NCBI GenBank assembly: GCA_027422505.1
Contig: JAPQWV010001075.1
Location: forward strand, 1-64,000
Source: Craterostigma plantagineum
Taxonomy: Eukaryota > Streptophyta > Magnoliopsida > Lamiales > Linderniaceae
Direction: 5' to 3'
Length of the DNA: 64,000 nucleotides
The stretch's first letter is position 1. Every line of letters begins with the position of its first letter. Shown here in pieces: positions 10,715 through 22,856 of this stretch. The position numbers and the translations under genes were made by a program. The notes under the pieces are model-generated. The model had not been told where the DNA came from, made no database searches, and was given only the letters and a program-made list of their open reading frames with translations.

Positions 10715-13700
10715 TCATACATTGTATACCATTCCCACTTCCAAAGTCGAAGCATGAGGAGAAGCAAGCCCATAACTAGGAGACCTAAAATTCCTCCTCA
10801 AAAACTCATACAAACCAACACCAGCCTTCTTCACAAAACTCGAGCCTTTCTTCGCCCTAACGTAAGAATGCCCCAAAACATAAGCCACGCCGGCCTCCCT
10901 CGCCTCCAACAAATCCCTCAGCTCCTCCCTCACCGCCTCGGAACCACCCTCGGGCACCACAAACCTCACCCGCTTACTATTCTCCACCTCCTTCGAGCCC
11001 TCGCCCTCGGGCCCCACCGCCTGCCCCGTCCTAACATACTCGGCTATGCTATTTACAAGATCGTCCTCGAACTGCAACGTCGTCCCTTCGCGGGTCCCGA
11101 TACCCGTACCTGACCACGCACCCTGTACACGCGGTGATCACTGGGCCCCACGTGCCCGACCAAAAACCTCTCCTCGTCCCTCACGTGGGGGACGGGGACG
11201 GACTTGACGCACAGGAAGACGAGCACTGGTGGAAGGCGGGCAAGTTGGCGACGAAGTGGGAGAAGATGGCCGGGATTTCCCGAGGCCAGCTCGGTGCGTA
11301 CGAGCCCGATGCCTCGGACCCGAACCACCCCGAGGCTCGGGCCCAGGCTCAGGAGCCAGTCGACCGAGACCTTGTTCTGCACGTCGAGCTCGTAGGTTCG
11401 AAGGGTTCCGTAGTGCCACGAGCATGATTAGCATGAGGACGGAGGAGAGCGCGATCGGGACCCACGCGCCCTCGAGGAATTGATGAGGGAGGCGGTTAGG
11501 AAGAGGGATTCGACCGCGCGAAGAGAAGGAGGAAGGAGACGGCTAGGGTTACCGTTCGCGCCAGCAGCATATGACGATGATGAGGGACGTGAGGCACGTG
11601 GTGACCAGCATCACGGTTATGACCGCCAGACCTAATCAGATCGTAAAAACTTAATTAGCTCGAATAGCTCGACAATTAAGGACACGAATTTAGGATTGAC
11701 ACTATACAGACAGTAACTTTGAGGGTTATGCAATTTCGGGACATTATACGCTGTAACCCTAGATTTTGTCCCAAAATTACTTACGTTTGAATGTTATTGT
11801 CCATTGTCCTTCTAATGCAACCTTGTAAATTCAACCGAACCCAGAATTTGGGGCAAAATCCAGGGTTTCAGCGTATAATAACCTTAAGTTGCTTAATTTT
11901 AAAAGTTACTTTCCGTAAAGTGTTATACCGTAAATTCGTTGTCCCTGTAATGACACCACCCCCTAAATTACATGACGAAAAGAATAATCATCCAGCTATA
12001 ATAATGCCTTTCTTACCCGAGGCGTTGCCAAGCCGCCTGGTGTCGTTGAAGCCTACGGCGACGGCGAGGCATAAGATCATGAGAATCCAGTTGATCTCGG
12101 GGATGTATATTTGCCCGTGAAATTTTCGAAGAAGTGTGGACGTTTTGACCCTGGGAAAGCAGCCGAGGGCCGAGCACTGCTTTATGATGGAGAAGGTCCC
12201 GTTATTACGGCCTGGCTCCCGACGACCGCGGCTAGGACGGCGACGACTAGGACCGGCCATCTTAGGTTCTCTTAAGACAACGAAGAGAAATCAAACCGAG
12301 CTTCGTTTTAAGAAGAAATCGTTAGATTTTGAGTACCAAATAAATACGTACCTGTGACTGACACGTAAAACCCGACCCTGTAACCGTTTTGATGTCGTGA
12401 TGGCGAGAAAGGTAAGCAGCTTGTCCCATGTACGCGAGGATCAACGATGGGTATACGAACGCCGTAAACGCTATCTAGGGAAAAGAAGGATTCCCCACTT
12501 GTTAGAAATCGAAAAAATTGAAAAGATTTAGCGAGCCTTTGGCATGCAGAATTCGTGCGTGGAAAAGACGAAGGAAAACTTAGTAAGCGCTTCGAACCAT
12601 TGTACGTTACGCCTCAAGAGTCGTACCAGTACGCTTTTCCCTTCCCTCGTACCAAACGCACCCTTAAGCTAAGCTATCAGCATGTTATTATTACCTTGAT
12701 CGAAAGCTGCGAGAAATGTCCGAGGGTCCGCGTACATGGCTTCCGAACCTGTAAGAGAAAAGAAAAAAAGAAGAATGATATTCTTGAGCCTAATATGATG
12801 ATGGAATCTTTTTTTATTATTATATTTTCGAACTTGCCCGTTATGCAGAGTAAGATTCCCCCCCGAGGGAGAGCCATCCTCCGGCCCGAGTTTTTCCTAA
12901 AAAATACGTAGATGTAATAAGGAGAGAGAGCTCGGTAGACGTGAGGATTCCATCGAAATACGTTGTATAGGCCGATCGAGCCGATGCATAGAAGCCAGGC
13001 GACGACGACGGGCGCGAATAAAAACCCGACCCTGTGGGTCCCATAGTGCTGTAGGGCGAACAAAGCTATCAAAATTACACAGGCAAGAGGGACTTGTACG
13101 TCTGGCAAGAAAAGAAAGCAAAAGCCATGTTAGTAAGAGATAATACTGGAATATAATAATCACAATCAATATTCGAATATTTACATCTATGATGCTCCTT
13201 CGCCATGGCAAGTTCTACCCCAGAAAGTGCAGAGATAACTGAAATCGCAGGAGTTAAGATGCCATCGCCGATCACCATACAAGCGCCGAGCAAGGACAGC
13301 GCAAGCAAGGCTGTCTGAAGGGCTCTGTGTTTTTCTAGGGTGGATTTAAGCCTTGCGCCGAGGGTTGAAGGCGAAGGGCTTTTGTGTCTAATTTGTAGCA
13401 AGAGAGGTTTTCGTCTGATGATAGTTGAGAGCTGGGCAGTGGATTTACCTTAGCGTGTCTGCATAAGAGTGAGTACAGTGCAAATGTGCCTCCTTCGCCG
13501 CCATCGTCTGCTCTGAGGACGATGAAGACGTACTTTAACAGTGGGATTAAGGTCAGCGTCCAAAAGACTAGTGAAAGAACTCCGTAGATTTCCTCGTTTG
13601 TGTTAGAATGCTGTATGTCTTCGGCGAAGGTGCTCTTGTAAACGTACAGTGGAGATGTGCTCAAATCTCCGTATACGCTCCTAAGCTTTGGTAAGCTAGC

Positions 13701-13840
13701 GTTAATGCTGTCTTCCAAGACTCTCTCTGCAAATAACAATAAATATTTTCTAGGATCAGATTTATCAATAAAAATGAGATTTTCTGAAAGAGAAAACTTG
13801 CCTTTACATGGCTCGGTCGAATCCCAGTTTCAAGATCCAT
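10715..13840 (-). CDS. KUP/HAK/KT potassium transporter (KUP6/KUP8-like)
   Basis: Multi-exon minus-strand gene. Exon 1 (13802-13840) encodes [13 protein letters not shown]. Exon 2 starts at 13726 with [16 protein letters not shown] and carries the hallmark [17 protein letters not shown], then [16 protein letters not shown] and [16 protein letters not shown]. Later exons give [56 protein letters not shown] and [13 protein letters not shown]. The C-terminus reads [11 protein letters not shown] and ends [15 protein letters not shown], stop at 10715-10717. It is a 12-TM K+ (H+-coupled) transporter of plasma membrane or tonoplast. At least five single-base frame changes occur (for example near 13690, 13400, 12735 and 12385). 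Introns 1 and 3 start with GC (AAG|GCAAGT and ACGG|GCAAGT). Confidence 0.85.
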
Positions 13841-16470
13841 CTGAAGATTGTTGCCCTCACAAGTTCAAGAATATCATTTGGACTGCAACTATTCAAGAAT
13901 TCCAAGAAAACTGCAATGGCGTTTAAAGGGTAAAAAATGAAAACTTCATGCCATGAATAGATAGTTTTCTGGTCAAAGGGTAGCTAACAGTGTCGGGGGC
14001 ATAGTTGAACAACCCTCAATAGGAAGAAAAAAGAAGTAACAAAATAGGAAGAAAACACGAGCGGTGCTGTAATATGATTATAAACTAAACAGAAAAAAAA
14101 GCTGATGGAGAAAGGTTGGCAATTGAGATCAGACAGTAAAAAGGAAGAGTTAGATAGATAGCTTATATTATACTTACGCAGACCTTATTATCTGATTTTT
14201 TTTCTTCAAAGTAAAGTTTGGATTTGGTTAATCTGCGTTTCTGAGTAGTTTTTTGATAACTTATTTCTTGCCCAGTCTGTGTGTGGGGGGTACGTGTAAA
14301 ACAGCAGACAGTTTACGTGAAAAAAAAAGGAAGTTGGAAAAAGGAAGAAAAGGGAGAGTTTTTGAGATTTGGATTTGGATTTAGATTTAGATCTTCGTTA
14401 TATGTATGTTGTAAACAGACTTTTAACTATTTTATTTTTAGATATATTAAACTTCAAAACGTTCGACCATGTGTTGCGAAGTGGTTGACTATTGAATGTA
14501 ATTATATTACTGCTACGACTTGCGTGGTATGACCAACTTCTTTGTATTGATGAATGATGGAGTAGAAAAGGAGAAATATAACTTTTTTATATAAAGTGGT
14601 ACTGTAACATGCATATGTATAAAAAGAAAAATCAAATTATTCGCATCACTGATATATGTAAATTATATATATCACATCTCTACTTGGTGTGTGTTAATGT
14701 GAATGTGTGTGTATGTACATATATTATCGCGTGTTTCCAATTTTGTGTGGTGCAACGTGGGGTTTTAATAAATTTTGATATCCACCATAGTTGATGATTA
14801 AAAGAATTGCACGTAACAAGTTTACTGGTAAGATATTATTCCGTATATGAATAGATAAATCGTAGCAGGTATACCAATTTTTTGTTTAAATATTTGCTTA
14901 CGAAGGCCAGTTGGCAATTGGTTTAGACCTTAAATAATCACCATTTTAAAAGTTTAAAATCCAGATTAAATGTATTTGGTTAAGTAATAACATATCTGGG
15001 GACTTCCTTCCAAGTAAGCGGTGAAATAGATGCCACGTGAAGGTAATATTGGGAAATAAACTGGTAATATATCACTAGTATTTTCCGCATACTCTATACG
15101 CGTTAAACTATAATTATGTTTATGTAGTTCAATTTGGATATTTATAATATTTAATAATGAAATATAGTTTTTAAATTTTGAAAACTAATGTGTTGGGTAT
15201 AATTACAATAACTAAGAAACTTATACTTGAAATGATAACTTATTAAATTAATTAAATTACAGCCTAAACTGCAAATAAATTGGAATAGGTAAACAAATGG
15301 AGTGCATATTTCAACACGCAGCCTTGTAATGTGAAACATTGACTCAAAATAATTTTACTTTGTCAGTAAAAAACAAGTTATCAATGTACGGAGTACCTTT
15401 TCCATAGGATTATTGTCAAAAGATTTGCTTTTTATATTAATTGTTTATTTTGATTTTCAGCATTAACTTCTCCAAAGAGAATGGGCCGGGCTTGATATTC
15501 TGTCATTTATCAATTTCATTAAATCGACTTTAAAGTGGCTTTTACAATAAAACGTGCTTGAAAAGTAATTAATGGGCGACTCTCGTTTTGCTTTGAAAAG
15601 TTAGCCTAAATGTTGACTTTGATCAATTAAACTTCATATCTCAAAATCCTCATGGTCTTTATACGTGCCACGTTAGACAATGCAAGAAAATTAATTTCTA
15701 GGCCATAGGAAAAATAAAGCGGCTTACTCTTCAAGCCGTAAAAAACAAAGTTCATTTAATTTGAAGTAAACGTGATTATGAGTTTCAAATTGCGGACCAT
15801 TGTGATTAGATTTGAATATTGATATGAATACGACTTCAAAGAAGACTTTCGTATTTCTCGTATTAAATACGTACTTTTGTCCTGTATGCCGAAAAATAAT
15901 TCCATTAAATCCAATGTTGAATGGTAGTTGTCCTTTTTTCCGCATTGTTTCCCAACTTATGAATTATGATGTAAGTAAATTAAAACATAGATGGATGGGC
16001 GTTTAAACTTTCTTTTATGGCTGTCTAGTAACTTTCATGACCTAAATTAGAGATTGCAACGTATCATTTTGTCCTTCAACCGAGTCATAGTCTCGATGAC
16101 GCAAGAATAGCACCAAATTGAAAAACCCCATTAAATATAAATAATCACAATTTTTCCCATAAAAAGAATAACAATATGATTTACTCAAAAGGGTTCCAAT
16201 TATTTCCTAACTTCATGCGCCTTTTAAAAAAAAAAGGCACACATGCTCATCATCAAAAGAGAAGAACCATTTGTTTCTTGACTTATAAGTAATAATTAAT
16301 CCTGTACATACATATAATATTGCATTCGTTAGATAGTTTAATGGATTACAATATAAAATTTGAAAAAACAACCTTCGTTAGTTGGACAATGCATATCCGT
16401 GGGCTGATTTCTGATTGAATGAATGCCTTCGGTTTAGGGTCGGGCCTTAACCAAGGCCCGAATCAATAAC
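13841..16470. other. Intergenic region upstream of KUP
   Basis: No supported gene. It presumably holds the KUP 5' UTR and promoter near 13.9-14.3 kb. There is a short TG-rich tract at about 14690-14715. The rest is AT-rich with no recognisable repeat. Confidence 0.4.
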
Positions 16471-17655
16471 TCACTTATTACATTCGGGAGGAAGAACCTT
16501 ATACCTAGCCTTGTCCAGACAATAAGAGTAGAACATATGCTTCCTCCGGGCCCAATCCAAGCCCGCAATCTGCTGGCCCGAAAGCTTTGCAAACTGTTCT
16601 CCATCGATAGGATCCAAGCTCGAAGGATTGCTCTTTGAACACGACACATCCTTCGAGCTGTTATTCATCGTCAAAGCACAGCCCTCCATTTCGACCCCCC
16701 TCATCGATACGACGAAAGGGGCATATCTGTAATTTACGCCGTACTTCCCTCCGTGGGTCGCCCACTCCGACCCGTCCCATATCGTAGAGTAGACGGCCAT
16801 CGCCTTCGATGGGTACACAGATGAAGTTATGGTGCTGCGAACCACTTCTCTTACAGGTATGTTGTCCACTAGAAACCTGCGCCAAAAGAATTCTTGATTA
16901 TTATTACACATAGAAAGTATGTATTAAGCTGTACTTTTTACTTACACAATGTGATGGCTATTCCATAGGATGCTAAAGTCATGGAAACCTTCGGTGGGAT
17001 CGAACCATAGGTAGAACTTCTCTTCCCTTCCCATTCTTACGCTTCCATTGCCGTAAATGTTAGTTTGAAGTACCCATTGTCGCCTCTTTCGTGGCCTAGG
17101 ATTTCGATGTCTATCTCGTCGTGGTTATGAGGGTAAACGTCAGCGTTCGATAGCTGATAAAAACAATATGATAAGCAATACTTGGACAGAATTTGAGAAA
17201 AAGGATATTTTTTCTGAAGAGTATTTTTCTTACATAATATGCTACTACAACGCCTGATGTAAAGCCAGGGGGCAACTTAAGTGCAGCGTTGAAGAATCCG
17301 TAATAGTACTACTCTTCGAAACCAAGCCCGAACCTTCGCACAGTAAATACACAGAAAGAAGAGCAACTAAATGATGATGATCATTGATCGGAGGATAACA
17401 CTCTGCTTATATTAGTAAGTTATTACCTGAGTTTTTGTCCAAAGTTAGATCGGCGATTGTCCCGTTATTACTCGATCGAATGTTCGATCCTCCGAAAGCA
17501 ACTTGGAAGCTTCGGTTCACCGAAATTCGACTGAAACGATCAGTTAAGCGCTCGACGTTGGGAGGTGTGTAGATTGGCCCACGAGAGAATGCTGTAGTTG
17601 GGTAAAACGAAAGGATTAGTAATAAGAAGGATATAATCTCATGCAAAGTTGCCAT
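16471..17655 (-). CDS. XTH: Xyloglucan endotransglucosylase/hydrolase, GH16 (group III, XTH27/28-like)
   Basis: Exons 17427-17655, about 17234-17315, 16946-17153 and 16471-16876. Exon 1 encodes a signal peptide ([20 protein letters not shown]) and the start of the mature enzyme. Exon 3 holds the catalytic motif [10 protein letters not shown], whose Glu residues are nucleophile and acid/base; the Ile variants are typical of group III members. Exon 4 has [31 protein letters not shown] and the Cys-containing C-terminal [19 protein letters not shown]. The enzyme acts in the cell wall on xyloglucan. Single-base frame breaks occur near 17305 (before [13 protein letters not shown]) and near 17105 (between ILGHE and [10 protein letters not shown]). 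Confidence 0.85.
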
Positions 17656-18451
17656 GGAAGTAAGTTATGTGGAAGTTGTGTTGAAAAAAAAAAAACTAGT
17701 GGATAGCGTTGTATATGAAGAAGGGGGACATTGAAAAGAAATTTAGTGAATTAGCTTAGTTGTAGCAAGCTGGATATGCATTTGGTAGGAAATCTCATTT
17801 AATTTTTTGTGACGTTTGAACAACTAGAAAGCAGTTGAAATGTTATATATTAATTGTAGTATGTCCATCCAATCCATCCATAATGTGGGTTTGGAAACGA
17901 CAGATTTTGTCAAGTCCAGCCTTTTTGTAGTGTGGGGGCCAAGATTATATTACAATAGGTACGAACCTTTAGATAGGTACTAAACTATAATAGTATGGGT
18001 TATATTTTCAAAACTTATACATCCATTCATAATGTGGTTTCTTGTTTTGTTTGTGTCAAATCAGTGATCAATATTGGGTGAAGAAGGAGGCGAAAATGGA
18101 CCCTAATAAATCAAGAAATGAAATGTGTTACGAAAAACAGCTGTTATTTGGTAAGACTATGGGTGTGGTGGCTATGAGAGGGTCAGCCCACAAATAGGAC
18201 CAGCTTGGTATATATTATTATCACAAATAAGGGTCCTATCTGTCGATAATTTAATGCTGTCCAAATTGAAAACGTTGCTCTTTTTGGTTCTTCTCCACCG
18301 ATTTCCCAGTTGTAATGACTTTCTTTCTATGTTATAGTTAAACAAACCCTTAAAAATATGTACCCATACTTTCATACTTCGTAGAAATGACTGGATTCTT
18401 TGGGACGTCGAAAAATATTCGAAAACGCCAAGAATCTCGTAGAACATTTAA
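17656..18451. other. Intergenic region between XTH and NRX1
   Basis: No gene seen. It holds the XTH promoter side (about 17.66-17.8 kb) and AT-rich DNA. Confidence 0.35.
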
Positions 18452-18517
18452 GATTTTAAAAAGCATACGCAACTATGCAAGTACGATTTTAAAAAGCATA
18501 CGCAACTATGCAAGTAC
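18452..18517. repeat. 33-bp tandem duplication (two perfect copies)
   Basis: A 33-base unit beginning GATTTTAAAAAGCATACGCA occupies 18452-18484 and again 18485-18517 without differences. It lies just downstream of the NRX1 stop on the minus strand, so it may fall in the 3' UTR. Confidence 0.9.
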
Positions 18518-18626
18518 AAGTTCCTCCCCAACGCTCACAAATTACCAAACCACACACATAAATACACGTTTATTCATACATAAATAAATCATCAAGCACA
18601 TTGTAATAATCTCATCAGCAAATTCA

Positions 18627-20818
18627 CCCACTTCTAACGCACGGTCCCCATCGCAAACCCACCCTTCTCTTTCCTCCCCACCTTCACCCACCTCCTTCTC
18701 GCCGCCGCCGACGGCGGCCAAAGCACACTTGGGGTGGAGATCAAAGTCGCACTCCTCACAGTAATACGACCAAACCCGCCCAGCACCTCCACAGCCATCG
18801 CAGTTGAAGATCTCACGCTTTGTAAGCGACAGGTCGTGGTCGTGGGACTCGTGCCTCGCCTTCTCCGGCCAGCCGTCGGCCATCTTCTCCAGCGCATCTT
18901 CGATCTCTTTAATCCTCTCGGCGGTGAATGGGTAAGCCTCCGCGCCGTGGTACATGATGAGCTCACGAACCTCCGTCGACACCGTTTTTCCCGGTCGGCC
19001 CGATGGCGGCGACCATTGGGATTCCCTTGACTTTGAAGAGGCGGCTCAGCGACTGCTTCCTTGGGTCGCCGAAGGGTAGGGCTAACCATGGCATCGTAGC
19101 GAAGAACTCGTCGAAGGAAGTTTGGTCTCTGTCGCTGGAGATGAATATGACTTCGAGCTTTTGGTTGTGTTCTTCGTTGATCTTTTGGTAGGCTTCTTTG
19201 AGCATAGGGAGAAACGCACGGCACGGCGGGCACCAGTGGGCGGAGAAGTAGAGGAGTATGTCTTTTCCGACGAGGTCAGAAATGGGGACCTGAAAATGAA
19301 TGGCTTGGCTTGATTAACTTGAACACAATAATAAAGAAGTCAGCTTTACGAATGAATTGAAGTTTTTCTTCGATTTCTTGAATTTTTGGCGTTATAGAAG
19401 ATATGGGTTATGGATTTTCTTACCTTAACGCTGTCTTTTCCGATCACAAAATCAAGATCGCCCAACACCAAGATAGATTCTAGGGTCTGCGCTTCAAGCT
19501 TTGCCTTGTCTAATTCTTCGAGCTCGGCGAATTTCTCCGGCGTGAAAGGGTAGGCCTTGGCGCCGTGTTCCTCGATAGCTTCGCCGACGTTCAAGTGAAG
19601 CGTCTACCATCGGGCCCAATTACTACAACGGTGGGGAGGCTGTTGACTTCGAAGTATCGAAGCAGCTTATCGCGGAACTTATCCTTGACGGGCAACGACA
19701 GCCATGGAAGGCTTTCGAATTCTTCTTTAAAAGATGAATCGTCCTCGTCGAGGGTATCATCACGATTTCGAATTCCTCCCCAGATTCTCTCAAGCTTCTG
19801 TAAACGTCGGCGAGCTTTGAGTTGAACTCGATGCATCCTCGATAAGTCAGCAATGCGAAATAGAGGCCGACGGTTTTACTTCCAGGTCAGAAATAGGTAC
19901 CTAATACGTAAGACGATGTAAAAGAAAATTCAGTCATAGAACGAAAACGACCAAAGGAGACGAACGGAGAAAGTTTTGTGACCTTTCTCCCATCTGCTGC
20001 AATCACATAGTCCCGAGATTTGACAAGAGTAAGGACTTCAGCGACTGATTCCTCCTAGCTTCTTCTTCTTGTTCTTTCAGTTTCTCGATGTGTTCTGAGG
20101 TAAAAGGGTAGCCTTCTGATCCGTTTTCATGGATGACTTCGACCCCTTCGCTGGTTAGTATACGACCATCCTCGTCGAGGATCACAAGGTGGGGAATTCC
20201 ACTCACGCCGAACAGTTCGTTGAGCTGTTCGCGAGCCTCGGAATCAGAGAAGGGAATGGCAAGCCAAGGCATCTTAGAGAAGTACGAATCAAACGATTCG
20301 CTGTCTTTGTCGCCAGAAACGAAGACGACCTCGAAATTGCTGGCATGTTGATGGAGTTCATCGTAAGCTTCCACCAGTTTGGGAGTGAATCTGTGGCACG
20401 GCCCACACCATGACGCAGAGAAATACAGCCCAACTACTTTGCCCTTCAAACCATCGTCGACTTTCACCTGCAAAACGTCGACAGCTTTGGTTTCTTTCAG
20501 ATACTTGATATATTTAAATAGATGTTTCTCAATCTTTACCACAACATAATGTTACGAACAGCAAGCAATAGATGAATGATTTTCCAGAAAACAAAAATAT
20601 TAAACTAAGAATCGGTAATTATCCATCCGATTAGAACGAGCTCGTACCTAGCCCACTCGAACCAGATAAACCCTAAATTCAACGAATAGACGAAAAACCA
20701 GCTATTTCTAATCATAAATTTGTCTTTCGCTTACCTGATCGCCGTTATTCCGCACAAGGAAGTCCCTGTTTGAGGAGCACAAAACAGCACTAAGGTCGAC
20801 GATTTCTGAGGTCTCCAT
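18627..20818 (-). CDS. NRX1: Nucleoredoxin 1-like thioredoxin-fold oxidoreductase
   Basis: Exons 20735-20818 ([14 protein letters not shown]), 19983-20467, 19424-19910 and about 18627-19289. Three thioredoxin-like domains follow each other: the first has the redox motif WCGPCH ([18 protein letters not shown]); the second lacks CxxC (LLTYRGC), as in other plant NRX1; the third has WCPPC ([17 protein letters not shown]). A C-terminal C1-like Cys/His zinc finger ([20 protein letters not shown]) completes the NRX1 architecture. It reduces protein disulfides in the cytosol or nucleus. At least four single-base frame changes are needed (near 20025, 19875, 19745/19600 and 18975), and the last codons near 18627 depend on one more. 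A possible TATA box for it lies at about 20901-20912. Confidence 0.85.
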
Positions 20819-20900
20819 GGCTCGTAGGCGGAGAAAAGGCAAATGTTTCTTCTAGAGAGTTCAGAAGATTTCACACAATCGCTGAAGAAGAGCAAGCTCG

Positions 20901-20912
20901 CCTATAATATAG
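20901..20912 (-). promoter_or_regulatory. Possible TATA box of NRX1
   Basis: The minus strand reads CTATATTATAGG about 85 bases before the ATG at 20818, with a CT-rich leader between. Confidence 0.35.
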
Positions 20913-20919
20913 TCACAGC

Positions 20920-22039
20920 ACATTGACTGAATAGGCAAAGTGTAAAAGATAGTTTATGCGATTTCCGGATTTTTTTTTTACGGACGAAGATAGTAATGGG
21001 AACCAAGTAAGTGTGCTGACGAGACTTGGATTAATTACCCATAATTAATATTATATTGTTATTTTATCGATAAATACTTCATAGCACTATTACATATTAA
21101 TTATTGAAGTCCTTTTTTCATTATGAAAACTTGAAGAAGCTTCCCAATTCACATACCTTTTGTGCAATGTGAAATAACTAATATAATCATTTGCAAATAT
21201 ATTCCCGTTATCCTACTTTATTCATTAATCTCAACGTAAAAAGAACAAAAAAGAAAGGAATGGTGTGCAACTCAATTCACCGTTATTCCGTTTAACTATA
21301 ACAAAATTTTCACTTTTGCAATAATTTTTACCTTCGCACTATCTTCACGTTTCTAATGTGTGTGATTTGAGCACGATGTGGGCTTGTATTAATGGGCCAG
21401 TTTAATTATTAATTATTATGTATGAATGGGCCCATTTTACTAAAGCCAGAGATGATAATGATAATATTCTGAAACTTTACAGTGATGAAATAATATATTT
21501 ATTTGTACAATCGGACATAATCATCACAAACGAGCAAAAGATAGTAGTGAACAGATATTATAATTTTAATATGTAACAAAGTAAAAGTTTCCACACGACT
21601 TTGACACCAACCCTTCAGCAAAGCAAAAATGTTTCTTTTACTCTTCAACACGGATGGAAGAATATTAATGTTCCTTGTTTTAAAAAAGTTTGGCACAAAA
21701 CTCTTGAAATTGGAGGAGACGACATATTCCCTCTTTGACATTACAATATAGATTAAATATAAAACAAAGAACAATATCTACAAAAACCGAGTAAAGAAGC
21801 AATCAAAACTGTGAAGCCTTGCTTCATTCCTCCCTCGATACTTCATCTCATGTGTGATCTTTACTTTGCTTCCACTCAACGAACATTTAACTAATTAAAT
21901 TCATTACCATTCATCCAAGGCTATTCAACCAAAGTCTTGAATAGGAAACACTCAATAATCATAATAACAATGTCACATCAGCCTATTGAATTATATCCAA
22001 ATAATGGATATATATCCTCTCACTAGATCACAGCCCACG
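20920..22039. other. Intergenic region
   Basis: AT-rich DNA between the divergent NRX1 and the small membrane protein gene. Nothing coding or repetitive was recognised. Confidence 0.4.
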
Positions 22040-22550
22040 ATGAGCAGCAGCGCTCCTCACACTAACAGCAACGGTTCGTTTTCTCATGTATTTATAGTGT
22101 TGGCCGTCATCGCAGCTATTTCCGTGGTTCTTGCGTCTTGGGTCGATTCTTGAGCAGGCGGCACCACCGCGTCAGGGCGGAGAACCACCACCCAAGGGCG
22201 GCGGCGGCGGAAAAGCAGCGGCAGATCGACGGCGGGTTTGGTCCTCGAGAGTGGGAATCGAGGCATAAGTCGCCCAACTTCAAGGATCATGGTGATATTG
22301 AGTTTGGCCTTGATAGGAAGACGAATTTTCTGGTAACAAGGCGAATGGTAATAACAAGGAAAACGATGATATAAAGCAGCATCCACCTTATGATCATCGT
22401 CATGATGATGATCGTCAAAGTAACTTCAATGGTAAATTCAAGCCGCAAGTGAGATTCGCAGACGATCATGGTGATAATGAAGGAATGCCCAGGCCGGCGG
22501 ATCATCGAAGCTTCAGTGATAAATTCAGGCCACAAGTAAGATTTGCATGA
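22040..22550 (+). CDS. Small single-pass membrane protein of unknown function (DIEFG-motif family)
   Basis: ATG at 22040 gives MSSSAPHTNSNGSFSHVF followed by a hydrophobic helix (IVLAVIAAISVVLA). A basic segment follows (LGRFLSRRHHRVRAENHH), then DHGDIEFGLDRK, a motif shared by small uncharacterised plant membrane proteins. The tail is Asn/His/Asp-rich (YDHRHDDDRQSN) with the repeat KFKPQVRFA / KFRPQVRFA, the second copy ending at the TGA 22548-22550. Two one-base losses (about 22132 and 22333) break the frame; both sides are otherwise open. No intron is needed. Function is unknown; a plasma-membrane or endomembrane anchor with a cytosolic tail is inferred. It is convergent with galactinol synthase, 307 bp away. 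Confidence 0.6.
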
Positions 22551-22856
22551 AGATTATGATGATATATGATGATCGTCAAGTGTAAGAATTTGGTTTGTCT
22601 ATAAGTTTTCTTTTATCTTCTCCTGTAATTTGTATCACCAAAACAATTGGTGATCAATTGTAATTTGCTACACGATCTTTTGGAATGTTAAAGAAAAAAC
22701 AGGGGAAACAGAGCAAGTATTAGGTATCTTCTTTATTACTGATGTACTAAAAAAAGCTACGAGCTTTCCATCATACACTCAAAGCAGTAACTCGCAGCAG
22801 AATTCTTACATTCCTTAACTGCTATCCATACATATAATAAGGAAACCCAATCTTCT

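Noticed and set aside
10754..11483. Several plus-strand ORFs opposite the KUP C-terminus
   Set aside because: They are GC-rich antisense shadows of the KUP exons, which carry clear transporter motifs on the minus strand.
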